Source: Mycolicibacter engbaekii
Lineage (GTDB): Bacteria; Actinomycetota; Actinomycetes; Mycobacteriales; Mycobacteriaceae
Assembly: GCF_002101585.1 (NCBI RefSeq)
Contig: NZ_LQOT01000024.1
Location: forward strand, 1-64,000
DNA: 64,000 nucleotides
Reading direction: 5' to 3'
Every line of letters begins with the position of its first letter. The first letter of the stretch is position 1. The notes beneath the pieces were generated by a model. That model was not told the origin of the DNA. It worked only from the letters and a program-made list of their open reading frames with translations, and ran no database searches. A program made the translations under genes and the position numbers. Positions 55,868 to 64,000 of this stretch are shown here, in pieces.

Positions 55868-56617
55868 TCAACGCTGACACGAAGGGCACCAGAACCGGAT
55901 CCGCTCGCCCTGGCGGTCGGAGCGCACGGTGGTGCCGCAGCGTCGGCAGGGTGAGCCGTCGCGTCCGTAGACCCACAGGTGGCGGCCCCGCCGGGTGTCG
56001 CCGGTGGTGCAGCGTGTCGAGCGCAAGCGGTTTGCCCACAACATCTGACGGGCCAGCGCCACGAGCCGGCCCGGATCGCCGATGTCGCCGACCGGGGCGG
56101 TCGGCAGACGGCCGATGACGAAGCACAGCTCGTTGCAGAAGACGTTGCCGACTCCGGCCATCACCGTCTGATCCAGCAGCGCCGACGCCACCGGCCGCTG
56201 CGGATCCGACATCAGGCGAGCGGTGGCCGCTGCCGGATCCCAGTCCGCGCCGAGCAGATCCGGCCCCAGGTGGGCGACGGCCGCACCGTCATGACGGCGG
56301 TCCAGCACCTCCAGGATTCCCAGATCGATACCGGTGGCTCGGGTGGAGCCGGCCTCCAGGATGATGCGGACCCGATGGTCGACGGAGCGGTGCCCGATCC
56401 GCCAGCAGCCGTCCATCTTCAGGTGGGAATGGATGCTGGACGAGCCGACGCGAATGAAGAGATGTTTGCCGCGGCTGACCACCTCGTCGACCCGCTGACC
56501 GCTCAGATCGACCCCGGCATACCGGGGCACCCGGATATCGCAGCGGGTCAGGGTTTTGCCCGCCAACGCCGTGGCGAGCATCGTTGCGGCGCGAAACACC
56601 GTGTCACCCTCGGGCAT
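55868..56617 (-). CDS. nei2: Endonuclease VIII-like DNA glycosylase Nei2
   Basis: A 249-residue Fpg/Nei-family base-excision enzyme that removes oxidised pyrimidines and nicks the strand. Pro2-Glu3 of [11 protein letters not shown] are catalytic. [11 protein letters not shown] supplies the conserved Lys. [15 protein letters not shown] is the H2TH region. The C-terminal zinc finger has four Cys ([24 protein letters not shown] in shortened form C-x2-C-x16-C-x2-C). The start codon shares a base with the lhr stop (TGATG), as in Rv3297-Rv3296. Confidence 0.94.
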   Translation of the reverse strand: MPEGDTVFRAATMLATALAGKTLTRCDIRVPRYAGVDLSGQRVDEVVSRGKHLFIRVGSSSIHSHLKMDGCWRIGHRSVDHRVRIILEAGSTRATGIDLGILEVLDRRHDGAAVAHLGPDLLGADWDPAAATARLMSDPQRPVASALLDQTVMAGVGNVFCNELCFVIGRLPTAPVGDIGDPGRLVALARQMLWANRLRSTRCTTGDTRRGRHLWVYGRDGSPCRRCGTTVRSDRQGERIRFWCPSCQR

Positions 56618-59600
56618 CAGCGCATCCGTAAGCCCCGCGGCGTCCGGGAGAATCCGGCGTCGGTCAAGGCGTCCAGCGTCGGCGAATCGCGGACCTCGAG
56701 TACCGGAACACCGTCGAGGCGCTCGACGAGGATCCCGGCGACCCGCCGGTCGGCGATCAGCTGGGTCAGCGCCCCCGCGGCGGCGCGCTGCGACTCGGCG
56801 TCATCGGCGAAGTTCAGCAGCGACCGGCCGCCGCGCTCGACGAACCACACCAATTCGCCGTCCACCAGCACCACCAGCGCGCCCGCCTTACGGCCCGGCC
56901 GGGCGGTCCCGGGATGCGCCGGCCAGCTCAGCGCCGCACCGTAGGGATTGGCCGGGTCGGCGGCAGCCATCGCCACCGCGTGATAGTCGGGCCGGGCCGG
57001 ATCGAGGCCGTCGAGGTACCCCCGCAACCGGTCAACGGTGGAGGCCAGGGCGAACTGCGCCGCCCCCAGTGACTCGATGAAGTAGCCGCGCTGGCATTGC
57101 CCGGCATCCTCGAACGCGGTCAGGACTTTATAGAGGGTCGCAAAGCCGCCCGGCACCGCTTCGGCGGCGACCGCCCCGCGCGTGAGCACTCCGTACCGGT
57201 GCAGCAGCAGTTCGGCGGTGTGGTGCGCGCGCAGCGTCGAATCCTGTTCGGGGGCCGGCAGGGCCGACCACCGTCCGGCAACTGCCGGGTCGGGGGCGCG
57301 GGCCGCGGCGTGCATGACGCTGTAACGGCTGCGCCGGGGCGGGCGTGCGCTGCGATGCGCCGGCGAGGCGCGCCGGGTGCCGGCCAACACCGCCCGCACC
57401 GGTGCGAAGGTGTCGCCGGTAACCCAGCCCGCCCAGATCAGTTCCCACAGCGCGGCTTTGAGATCGGCCTCGCTCGCGTCGCCGCACAGCTGGCGGAAGA
57501 AGAACGCGCCCCCGCCGCGCAGCGCATCCAGGATCATTCGGTGGCTGTCGCGGAAATCGAGGGGTGCGCCAGGCGCCAGGGTCAGTGGGGCCGACTCGGC
57601 GGTGTGAAAGCAGATCCAGCCGTCGGCTGCCGGACCACTGCCGGCGGGGGCGCCCGCACCCGACCAGAGCACCTCCCCGGATGCCAGCAGCTCATCGAGC
57701 ATGGCCGGCGAATAGTCGCGCACCCGCTGCCCGAAGATCAACGGTTCGACCGCCGACGCGGGCAGTGGGACGCCGCTCAGTTGCTCGATCACCCCGGCCA
57801 GCCCGTCGACACCGCTGGTGACGGCATCCGGCCCGCCGAGCTGCTGCCAGGCCGGAAGGAAGCGGCCATAAGCGCCCGGCGAGACCGGCTCGATGGCCGA
57901 GCGCAGCGCGGCCAGTGACCGGCGGCGCAGGATCCGCAACACCTCGGCGTCGCACCACTGGTCGCCCGCGGAGTCGGGAAAGTCGGCGAATTCCCCGCGC
58001 ACCACCCGGCCGTCGGCGGCCAGGCGTCCCAGCGCATCGGCCGCCACGCGAACCCCCAGACCGAAACGGTGTGCGGCCTGCCCGGTGGTGAACGGCCCCC
58101 GGGTGCGGGCGAAGCGGCCCAGCAGCTCGCCCAGCGGATCGGCGACCGGCTCGGTGAAGCCGGCCGGAACCCCGGGCGGCACCGCGACTCCCAGGCCGTC
58201 CCGCAGCCGGCCGATGTCCTCGATCGCCACCCACCATCGGTGGCCGGCGAACGCCACCGTCAGCACCCGCCGGGCACTGTGCAGATGCTCCAGCCAACCA
58301 GCGACCTCGGCGCCGGCGGCCCGGGCGCTGATCTCTTCGGCGGTGAGCGGACCGAGCAGCCGCAGCAGGTCGGCGACCCCCTCGGCATCACGGGCCGCCT
58401 TCTCCGGTGTCAAATGCTGCAGTTGCGCGGTGACGCCTTCGACCACCGCGGCATCGAGCAGTTCGCGCAGCTCGACCCGGCCCAGCAGTTGCGCCAGCAG
58501 CGTGGGGTCCAGCGACAGTGCCGCCGCGCGGCGCTCGGCCAACGGGCTGTCGCCTTCGTAGATGAATGCCCCGACGTAGCCGAACAACAGCGACGCCGCG
58601 AACGGCGACGGGGTCGCGGTCTCCACCTGCGACACCCGCACCCGGCGTTGGGCGATGCGGGTCATCAGCGCGGTCAGCGCGGGGACGTCGTAGACGTCCT
58701 GGAGGCATTCGCGCACGGTTTCGAGCACGATCGGAAAAGCGGGGTACTTGCGTGCGACGTCGAGCAGTTGAGCGGCCCGCTGGCGTTGCTGCCATAACGG
58801 CGTGCGGCGGCCCGGGTGCCGGCGCGGCAACAGCAAGGCCCGGGCCGCGCATTCGCGGAACCGGCTGGCGAACAGTGCCGAACCGCCCACCTCGGCGGTG
58901 ACTATCGGCTCGATCTCGTCGGCGTCGAACACGAACAGCTCGGCTCCGGGGGCCTCGGTGTCGGCGGCGTCGGGCAGCCGGACCACGATGCCGTCGTCGG
59001 AGGCGGTCGGCTTCTCGTCGATGCCGTAGCGCTCGCGCAGCCGGCGGCCCACCGCCAGCGCCAGTGGCCCGTGTACCCGCAGCCCGTACGGGGAGTGCAA
59101 CACCACCCGCCAGTCACCGAGCTCGTCGCGGAACCGCTCCACCACCAGCGCGGTATCGGTGGGCACCGTTCCGGTCGCGGTGCGCTGATCGTCGAGCAGG
59201 CGCCTCAGATTGTCCGTCGCGTAGGAATCGAAGCCCAGATTCGCGCAGCGCCGATCGAATGCCGCGCTGTCCAGGGCGGCCAGCTCGCCGGTGAAGGCGC
59301 CCAGCGCGGCGCCCAGCTCGGCCGGCCGCCCGACACCGTCGCCGTGCCAGAACGGCAGCCGGCCGGGCTGTCCGGGCGCCGGAGCGACCAGCACCCGGTC
59401 ATGGGTGATCTCGGTGATCCGCCAGCTGGTGGCGCCCAGTGCGATGACATCGCCGGGACGCGACTCGTAGACCATCTCCTCGTCGAGTTCGCCTACCCGG
59501 GAAGGCTTTTCCGAACCCGCCAGGTACACCGTGAACAGTCCGCGGTCGGGGATGGCGCCGCCGGAGGTGACGGCCAGCCGTTGGGCGCCGGGCCGGCCGG

Positions 59601-61083
59601 TGAGGGTGCCGTGATCCCGGTCGTAGACCAGCCGGGGCCGCAGCTCGGCGAATTCGGTCGACGGGTATTTGCCGGAAAGCAGATCCAGCGTCGCCTCGAA
59701 GACCTCGCGCGTCAAAGTGGCGAACGGAGCGCTGCGGCGGACGGTGTCGAACCACATTTCGGTGTCCAGCGGCTCCAGAGCGGCCGCGGCCACGGTGTGC
59801 TGAGCCAGGATGTCGAGCGGATTGGTCGGCACCGACAGGGTCTCGATCTGACCGGCCAGCATGCGCTGCATCGCGACCGCGCAGCCGAGCAGATCGGTGC
59901 GGTGCTTGGGAATCAGTACCCCCGAGGAGATTTCGCCCACCTGGTGGCCGGCGCGACCGACGCGCTGCAGACCGCTGGCGACCGACGGCGGCGCCTCGAT
60001 CTGGATCACCAGGTCCACAGCGCCCATGTCGATGCCCAGCTCCAGGCTCGAGGTCGCCACCACCGCGCGCAACCGCCCCGTCTTGAGGTCCTCCTCGACA
60101 TCGGCCCGGGTCTGCAGCGACACCGAGCCGTGGTGCGCCCGTGCCAGCGGGGCCGTCGGGGCGTCGGCGCACCGCTGGGCGGCAATCTCGTTGATGCGTG
60201 CGGTGAGTCGCTCGGCCAGGCGCCGCGAGTTCGCGAACACGATGGACGACCGATGCGCTTCGATGAGGTCGACGATGCGCTCCTCGACCTCGGGCCACAC
60301 GGTGCCCTCGGCCGGGTTGGCCATGTCCGGTACCGGGACCTGAACCGTCAGCTCGAACGTCTTGGCGGCCGGGGGAGCCACGATCGTGGTGGGCGACTGC
60401 CCGGACAGGAACCGGGCGACCTCCTCTGGGGGCCGCACGGTGGCGCTCAACCCGATCCGCTGGGCGGGCCGGGCCTGGTGGCGCTCCCCGCTCGCGGCGG
60501 CCAGCGCGTCGAGTCGCTCCAACGACAGCGCCAGGTGGGCGCCGCGCTTGGTTCCGGCGACCGCGTGCACCTCGTCGACGATCACCGTGCGCACGCCGCT
60601 CAGCGTCTCGCGCGCCGCGGACGTGAGCATCAAAAACAGCGACTCCGGGGTGGTGATCAAGATGTCGGGCGGGTTGGCGATCAACGCCCGGCGCCGCGCG
60701 GGGGGCGTGTCGCCGGAGCGCACTCCGACGGTGATGCCCGGAGTGGGCAGGTCGCGGTGCGCGGCCATCCGGGCGATGCCGGCCAGCGGAGTGCGCAGGT
60801 TGCGCTCGACGTCGACCGCCAGCGCCTTGAGCGGCGAGATGTAGAGCACTCGGGTGCCCCCGCCGGGCTCGGTGGTCAGTTGGTCGAGCGCCCAGAGAAA
60901 CGCTGCCAGGGTTTTGCCGGATCCGGTGGGGGCGACCACCAGGGTGTTGTGTCCGTCGGCGATCGCCGACCAGGCTTGCTCCTGCGCCGCGGTGGGCTCG
61001 GTGAAGGTACTGGTGAACCAGTCCCGGGTCAGCGCCGAGAAACGCGCCAGCCCCGCGGGGGCTTCTCGGGCGTGCGGGCTCAT
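56617..61083 (-). CDS. lhr: ATP-dependent helicase Lhr (large helicase-related protein)
   Basis: A 1,488-residue superfamily 2 helicase that moves 3' to 5' on DNA and unwinds RNA:DNA hybrids. Motif I APTGSGKT (51-58), motif II DEVH (170-173), motif [34 protein letters not shown] and the motif VI region [12 protein letters not shown] winged helix, the Lhr core extension and a long C-terminal part follow, of the size known for mycobacterial Lhr (about 1,510). It is in an operon with nei2, which suggests joint DNA repair. ATG at 61083. Divergent from a small membrane protein gene. Confidence 0.96.
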   Translation of the reverse strand: MSPHAREAPAGLARFSALTRDWFTSTFTEPTAAQEQAWSAIADGHNTLVVAPTGSGKTLAAFLWALDQLTTEPGGGTRVLYISPLKALAVDVERNLRTPLAGIARMAAHRDLPTPGITVGVRSGDTPPARRRALIANPPDILITTPESLFLMLTSAARETLSGVRTVIVDEVHAVAGTKRGAHLALSLERLDALAAASGERHQARPAQRIGLSATVRPPEEVARFLSGQSPTTIVAPPAAKTFELTVQVPVPDMANPAEGTVWPEVEERIVDLIEAHRSSIVFANSRRLAERLTARINEIAAQRCADAPTAPLARAHHGSVSLQTRADVEEDLKTGRLRAVVATSSLELGIDMGAVDLVIQIEAPPSVASGLQRVGRAGHQVGEISSGVLIPKHRTDLLGCAVAMQRMLAGQIETLSVPTNPLDILAQHTVAAAALEPLDTEMWFDTVRRSAPFATLTREVFEATLDLLSGKYPSTEFAELRPRLVYDRDHGTLTGRPGAQRLAVTSGGAIPDRGLFTVYLAGSEKPSRVGELDEEMVYESRPGDVIALGATSWRITEITHDRVLVAPAPGQPGRLPFWHGDGVGRPAELGAALGAFTGELAALDSAAFDRRCANLGFDSYATDNLRRLLDDQRTATGTVPTDTALVVERFRDELGDWRVVLHSPYGLRVHGPLALAVGRRLRERYGIDEKPTASDDGIVVRLPDAADTEAPGAELFVFDADEIEPIVTAEVGGSALFASRFRECAARALLLPRRHPGRRTPLWQQRQRAAQLLDVARKYPAFPIVLETVRECLQDVYDVPALTALMTRIAQRRVRVSQVETATPSPFAASLLFGYVGAFIYEGDSPLAERRAAALSLDPTLLAQLLGRVELRELLDAAVVEGVTAQLQHLTPEKAARDAEGVADLLRLLGPLTAEEISARAAGAEVAGWLEHLHSARRVLTVAFAGHRWWVAIEDIGRLRDGLGVAVPPGVPAGFTEPVADPLGELLGRFARTRGPFTTGQAAHRFGLGVRVAADALGRLAADGRVVRGEFADFPDSAGDQWCDAEVLRILRRRSLAALRSAIEPVSPGAYGRFLPAWQQLGGPDAVTSGVDGLAGVIEQLSGVPLPASAVEPLIFGQRVRDYSPAMLDELLASGEVLWSGAGAPAGSGPAADGWICFHTAESAPLTLAPGAPLDFRDSHRMILDALRGGGAFFFRQLCGDASEADLKAALWELIWAGWVTGDTFAPVRAVLAGTRRASPAHRSARPPRRSRYSVMHAAARAPDPAVAGRWSALPAPEQDSTLRAHHTAELLLHRYGVLTRGAVAAEAVPGGFATLYKVLTAFEDAGQCQRGYFIESLGAAQFALASTVDRLRGYLDGLDPARPDYHAVAMAAADPANPYGAALSWPAHPGTARPGRKAGALVVLVDGELVWFVERGGRSLLNFADDAESQRAAAGALTQLIADRRVAGILVERLDGVPVLEVRDSPTLDALTDAGFSRTPRGLRMR

Positions 61084-61181
61084 CTGGCCATCGTGCCAAG
61101 TTCTGCGCGGCGATGCCCGGTGCTGCGGTTTCAGGCCGGGGGTGGCCGGGTATCCGCAGCCCAGTCAGCTGGGGGGCAGGC

Positions 61182-61574
61182 ATGAAGATTCTGGATGAGA
61201 CGGCGGCGCCCGTCCGACCGATATTCACCGACGTTATGCCCGGCGCCCGGATGTCGCCGCCGGAAAGGCCGTGTCGCGACTGGACGTGGACCAACTGGGC
61301 GCTGTCGCTGCTGACCGCACCGGCTGCTGCGCTGTTGATGGCATTTGCGCTGGCCAGGGTCTCCGGTATGGCGCTGTGCACCCAGGCGGCCTGCCCGGAA
61401 CTGAAGGTGCACGGGGCGTTGTTCGGTCTGCTCTACCACGGCGCGGCGGCAGTGGCCGCCGTCACGCTGTTCCTCGCGTTCTTCTGGGCGACGTATCGGC
61501 GCGGGATCGCGGTCTGGGTGTCCGGTTGGGCGCTGCTGCTGGCCGACCTGGCGGTCTTGCTCGTGGTGTTCTGA
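61182..61574 (+). CDS. Small three-helix membrane protein
   Basis: A 130-residue protein of no known family. A hydrophilic N-tail of 35 residues, then helices at about 38-60, 78-103 and 108-130, ending directly in the last helix (LLVVF). Two Cys lie in the first outer loop (ALCTQAACPEL, residues 66 and 71), placed to form a disulfide. GGGGGGCAGG precedes the ATG at 61182. Divergent from lhr. Confidence 0.72.
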   Translation: MKILDETAAPVRPIFTDVMPGARMSPPERPCRDWTWTNWALSLLTAPAAALLMAFALARVSGMALCTQAACPELKVHGALFGLLYHGAAAVAAVTLFLAFFWATYRRGIAVWVSGWALLLADLAVLLVVF

Positions 61575-61590
61575 GGCACCGACCGCGCAA

Positions 61591-61908
61591 TCATTCCTCG
61601 ATGGTGAAGAACGACTCGCCGTCCTCGGGGGTGCCGGAGACCTGAGCGCGGTGCCGACCCCCGGCTCCCTCCTCGGGCACCTCGGCGGCCGGGTCGGCGG
61701 GGGGACGGATCACGTCGGGCTGTTCGGCAGCCAGTTTGTCGTCCAACGACTCATGGAGCGTCGAATAATCGCCCTGCCAGCTGTCCGGTGCGGTGACGGT
61801 CGCGTCACCGTCGTCATTGCGGAGTTCGTCGGAGTCGGTGGCCTCCTCCGGCGGAAGTGTGTCGTAGCCGTCGGGGTCCCCGGCGTCGAGGTCGGGCCGG
61901 TCGGTCAT
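61591..61908 (-). CDS. Small acidic protein, possibly DUF5709 family
   Basis: A 105-residue, very acidic soluble protein (many Asp and Glu, for example TLPPEEATDSDELRNDDGD). SWQGDYSTLHESLDDKLAAEQPDVI resembles the DUF5709 group of actinobacteria, whose function is unknown. The ATG at 61908 has GGAAGAG before it. A GTG four codons earlier is possible. It starts 21 bases after the GlnR-like gene stop on the same strand, so it probably shares the SigF-type promoter. Confidence 0.75.
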   Translation of the reverse strand: MTDRPDLDAGDPDGYDTLPPEEATDSDELRNDDGDATVTAPDSWQGDYSTLHESLDDKLAAEQPDVIRPPADPAAEVPEEGAGGRHRAQVSGTPEDGESFFTIEE

Positions 61909-61929
61909 CGTCTCTTCCACCCTCTGGTC

Positions 61930-62604
61930 TCAATTGGCGATGGGCCATTGCGCCCGACGCGGCTCGGGCGTCATGTAGCCCACCCCGCGCACGGTATCGA
62001 CGATCGAGCTGGGTTGGGCCCCGAGTTTGGCGCGCAAGCGCTGGATGTGCACGTCGACTTTTCGCCGGCTGCCCTCGCCGCCCCATACCTCGCGGAGCAG
62101 CCGGGTACGGGTGAACGCCTGGCCGGCATGCTGCACCAGATAGCTGAGCAGTTTGAACTCGGTGAGGGTGAGGCCGAGTTCGCGGTTGGCCAGGGACGCG
62201 GTGAAACTGTCCGGGCGGATGACCAGCGCCCCGAATCGCACTGCGCTGTGGGCTGATCCGCTTCGGCGCGCCAGCGCCCGGTGTAGGCGCGCGTTGGCCT
62301 CAAGCGGACCGGCGGTCGACACCAGTACGTCGTCCACCGGCCAGTCGAGGTCAACGGTGGCGAAGTCTTCGGCGGTCACCACGGCCACGACCGCAGGCCC
62401 GAGGTCCCAGGCCGCGATCTTGCGACAGCTCTCGCGGGCACTGCACACGTCCGAGGATCCGTCCACCACTACCGCTTCGGCGTTGTGGCAGTCAGCCGGC
62501 CCGGCGACGGCCAACGGTCCGCGGACCAGCGAATGCCCGAAGGCGCGCAACCCCGACAGCGACTTCTCGAACTCGTCGCTGTCGGTCAGTAACAGGATCT
62601 CCAT
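61930..62604 (-). CDS. GlnR-like OmpR-type orphan response regulator
   Basis: A 224-residue regulator. The N-terminal receiver-like domain begins EILLLTDSDEF, has Asp48 in AEAVVVDGSSD at the phospho-site position and VDDVLVSTAGPLEANARLHRAL, but lacks a clear switch Lys, as GlnR does. The C-terminal winged helix (about 125-215) has LTLTEFKLLSYLVQHAGQ, FTRTRLLREVWG and RKVDVHIQRLRAKLG. The layout and wording resemble mycobacterial GlnR (nitrogen control), yet no kinase gene is near and the sequence is diverged, so it is a paralogue. A SigF-type promoter lies upstream. Confidence 0.85.
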   Translation of the reverse strand: MEILLLTDSDEFEKSLSGLRAFGHSLVRGPLAVAGPADCHNAEAVVVDGSSDVCSARESCRKIAAWDLGPAVVAVVTAEDFATVDLDWPVDDVLVSTAGPLEANARLHRALARRSGSAHSAVRFGALVIRPDSFTASLANRELGLTLTEFKLLSYLVQHAGQAFTRTRLLREVWGGEGSRRKVDVHIQRLRAKLGAQPSSIVDTVRGVGYMTPEPRRAQWPIAN

Positions 62605-62659
62605 GGTTGGCTCCGACTCGTGGATGCATTCGCCGTCAAGGCTTTCAGTACTGGTTTTA

Positions 62660-62685
62660 ATACCCGATTTGCCGGGTGCGTAACC
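62660..62685 (-). promoter_or_regulatory. SigF-type promoter of the GlnR-like gene
   Basis: On the minus strand GGTTA (62685-62681), 15 bases, GGGTAT (62665-62660). This is very close to the known SigF pattern GGTTT-N15-17-GGGTAT. The -10 is 55 bases before the ATG at 62604. Confidence 0.65.
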
Positions 62686-62698
62686 GCCCGGAAGTAGC

Positions 62699-62733
62699 GA
62701 CAGACCCGGCCCGCCTGGCAGACCGGGCCTGTC
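62699..62733 (-). terminator. Hairpin terminator after the CsbD-like gene
   Basis: GACAGACCCGG at 62699-62709 pairs with CCGGGCCTGTC at 62723-62733, 10 of 11 positions, loop of 13. It lies 11 bases after the stop of the minus-strand gene. Confidence 0.6.
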
Positions 62734-62744
62734 CTCCCCTCGGG

Positions 62745-62984
62745 CTACTGGTGGGTCTGTTGGCGCGCTTCGGCGGCCTTCGCGCCCGCCTGGGCCGACT
62801 CCGCCTCGGCCTGGTGCTTGGCGGCATCGCGCTGCGCCTCGCCCTTGTCCTGCTGCGCCCGGCCCTCGCGGACCGTCTCGTCGTCACCGGTAACGGTTCC
62901 GATCACTTCCTTGGCCTTGCCCTTGACACCTTCCACGGCGCCTCGGACGCCGTCCTTGGTGGCGCGGCTCTTCTCGTCGGACAT
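62745..62984 (-). CDS. CsbD-like stress protein (microaggregate-binding protein type)
   Basis: A 79-residue, highly charged helical protein of the CsbD family. It has GAVEGVKGKAKEVIGTVTGDDETVREGRAQQDKGEAQRDAAK in its usual order, then an Ala/Glu/Gln-rich tail with AGAKAAEARQ. Such proteins accumulate in stress and in stationary phase. The mycobacterial form is called microaggregate-binding protein 1. The ATG at 62984 has GAAGGGAG upstream. A weak SigF-like promoter lies about 60 bases upstream. Confidence 0.88.
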   Translation of the reverse strand: MSDEKSRATKDGVRGAVEGVKGKAKEVIGTVTGDDETVREGRAQQDKGEAQRDAAKHQAEAESAQAGAKAAEARQQTHQ

Positions 62985-63045
62985 ACATGCTCCCTTCGTA
63001 ATGTGGCGGGCCTACGCGGTTCCCGGGTCCGCCACAATGGCAGGG

Positions 63046-63072
63046 CTTCCCGGGCTTCCGCGCGCTCAAACG
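63046..63072 (-). promoter_or_regulatory. Weak SigF-like promoter of the CsbD-like gene
   Basis: Minus strand CGTTT, 16 bases, GGGAAG. Matches the SigF pattern in part. The context (general stress protein) supports it, the -10 deviates. Confidence 0.3.
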
Positions 63073-63130
63073 TTGAACCCAGCGTTGAATCTTCTTGACG
63101 CAGCGGGCATCAGCGCGGACGGTGGGAGAC

Positions 63131-63502
63131 GTGGAACCATCGCAATCTGCTCACCGCGGTGATCGGCTGGGGCAGGAGGATGAGGAGGTCCGGGCGGCCA
63201 TCCGATTCGCCGGGCTGGTCGTCGTCGCGGCGTTGGTGTTCGTCGTCGTGGCCGTGCTGTGGGTGGGTTCCTGCGACCCGGCGTCGGCGTCGGCCGGGTG
63301 CGCACGGCCGTATCGGATCGTGCTGGCCGCCGGCGCTCCGGCGATCCTGGGCGCCGGCGCGCTGCGGGCCTTCGCGCGTACCTACCGGGTCTGGCGGGAG
63401 CGGGGCACATGGTGGGGCTGGCAGGGCGCGGGCTGGCTCCTGCTGACCTTGATGGTCGCCGTCGTGATGATGAGCACCGTACCGATCATCGGCATGGGTT
63501 GA
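63131..63502 (+). CDS. Small three-helix membrane protein
   Basis: A 123-residue protein of unknown function. A charged N-tail of 22 residues, helices at about 26-46, 63-83 and 98-121, and a loop with Cys48 and Cys57 (GSCDPASASAGCA) that could form a disulfide outside. A Trp-rich turn (TWWGWQGAGW) precedes the last helix. GTG start at 63131 with GGGAG before it. Divergent from the CsbD-like gene. Confidence 0.7.
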   Translation: MEPSQSAHRGDRLGQEDEEVRAAIRFAGLVVVAALVFVVVAVLWVGSCDPASASAGCARPYRIVLAAGAPAILGAGALRAFARTYRVWRERGTWWGWQGAGWLLLTLMVAVVMMSTVPIIGMG

Positions 63503-63691
63503 CCGCGGTCGTCGTCCCTGATCATCGCCCGACACCTCGCTGTTGTGTCGCTGTGAACCTGCTGCGGGACAGGGCCTGACCCAAGCGCATCGGCATACGA
63601 TGGTTGGCAGGTCGCGGTCGGGGGCGCGCCCGGAAAAGCGGTGGAGTTCCCGGGGCGACCTTTACGGTCTGCGCACACGAGGAGGATCGCG

Positions 63692-64000
63692 ATGGGCGAC
63701 ACATTTCACGACCCCGTCGACCATGTCCGGACGACCCGGCCCCATGCGGGCCGCGCCATGATCGACGTGTTGGGCTGGCCCGGTTACTCCCTGCTGGTGG
63801 TGGGGATGGTGGCCGCAATCGCCTGCCTCGCCGCATTCGGAACCGGTCATGAGCGTCAGGGGGTGGAGGTGGCGGTTTTGGCGGTGCTCGCGGCCAGCCT
63901 CGGCACGGTATGGCTGCTGTTCGAAGATCGCCGGATCGGCAGGGTGAACCGGCAGTGGCACATGGCTCACGCTGAGGCGCCTCGGCAGCCCTCCAGACGA
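63692..64000 (+). CDS. usfY: UsfY protein (3' end outside the window)
   Basis: 103 codons are visible from ATG 63692 (GGAGG seven to eleven bases before it) to the window edge without a stop. The start MGDTFHDPVDHVRTTRPHAG is that of UsfY, the protein encoded just upstream of rsbW (usfX) and sigF in mycobacteria (Rv3288c). Two helices at about 31-50 and 57-77 are followed by a basic tail. The function is unknown. It implies that the anti-sigma factor and SigF genes follow beyond the right edge. I saw no clear SigF promoter in the 189 bases before it. Confidence 0.85.
   Translation, partial: MGDTFHDPVDHVRTTRPHAGRAMIDVLGWPGYSLLVVGMVAAIACLAAFGTGHERQGVEVAVLAVLAASLGTVWLLFEDRRIGRVNRQWHMAHAEAPRQPSRR

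Noticed and set aside
58816..61185. Long plus-strand frame of 789 codons opposite lhr
   Set aside because: It lies wholly antisense to a well-conserved helicase and is Gly/Arg/His/Gln-rich, as expected for GC-rich antisense frames.
63503..63691. SigF promoter before usfY
   Set aside because: Only weak fits (such as GGTTG with a GGGGGC -10 at short spacing) were seen, so none is claimed.

Overview
The window is high-GC mycobacterial chromosome. It carries the C-terminus of a PPE protein, a usfY gene at the right end, two PE-PPE-domain hydrolases, a GlnR-like regulator and F420-type oxidoreductases. From about 18 kb to the right end the gene order is recognisably that of Mycobacterium tuberculosis Rv3336c to Rv3288c read backwards: trpS, yhjD, nagA, sugI, dacB1, sigJ, sdhBADC, cdd-deoA-add, Rv3311, upp, pmmB, deoD, amiA1, Rv3304, lpdA, glpD2, Rv3300c, nei2, lhr, usfY. 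The gene content does not fix the species. No rRNA, tRNA, CRISPR array, insertion sequence or prophage was seen.

Left accessory part (1-18 kb). A PPE tail is followed by a divergent iron/siderophore-type ABC operon (binding lipoprotein, FecCD permease, and an ATPase fused to a FhuF-like [2Fe-2S] reductase domain). Next come cobQ, small enzymes and a type III glutamine synthetase. The glutamine synthetase lies between an intact cobD-cobC operon and a scrambled relic of cobD, cobC and a ddn-like gene. A nitrile hydratase/thiocyanate hydrolase-like cluster follows, then a crotonase-TetR pair with a palindromic operator.

Middle (18-35 kb). This holds trpS-yhjD, aminosugar genes (nagA, a sugI-like transporter), dacB1, an ECF41 sigma factor (sigJ) with two redox partners and a near-consensus ECF41 promoter, the sdhCDAB operon, and the nucleoside salvage operon cdd-deoA-add, which ends in a strong bidirectional hairpin.

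Right part (35-64 kb). Conserved genes alternate with tandem paralogue pairs: two PE-PPE-domain hydrolases, two GT-C/family 39 glycosyltransferases, and two secreted proteins of an unrecognised family, each of the last pair behind a TTGACA-N17-TAnnnT promoter. Redox and glycerol genes (lpdA, glpD2), rRNA/tRNA modification and DNA repair (RluA-type, nei2, lhr) follow. The end looks like stress-response territory: a GlnR-like orphan regulator with a SigF-type promoter, a CsbD-like gene, and usfY, which in known mycobacteria precedes rsbW-sigF.

How parts work together. Salvage enzymes Cdd, DeoA, Add, DeoD and Upp feed the nucleotide pool. CobQ, CobD and CobC are late cobalamin steps. SigJ probably controls the adjacent carboxymuconolactone decarboxylase-like gene. 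SigF may act on genes near the right end and possibly on the nitrile hydratase-like cluster. Several genes have a -10 hexamer only 6-7 nt before the start codon and no ribosome binding site, so leaderless mRNAs are likely.
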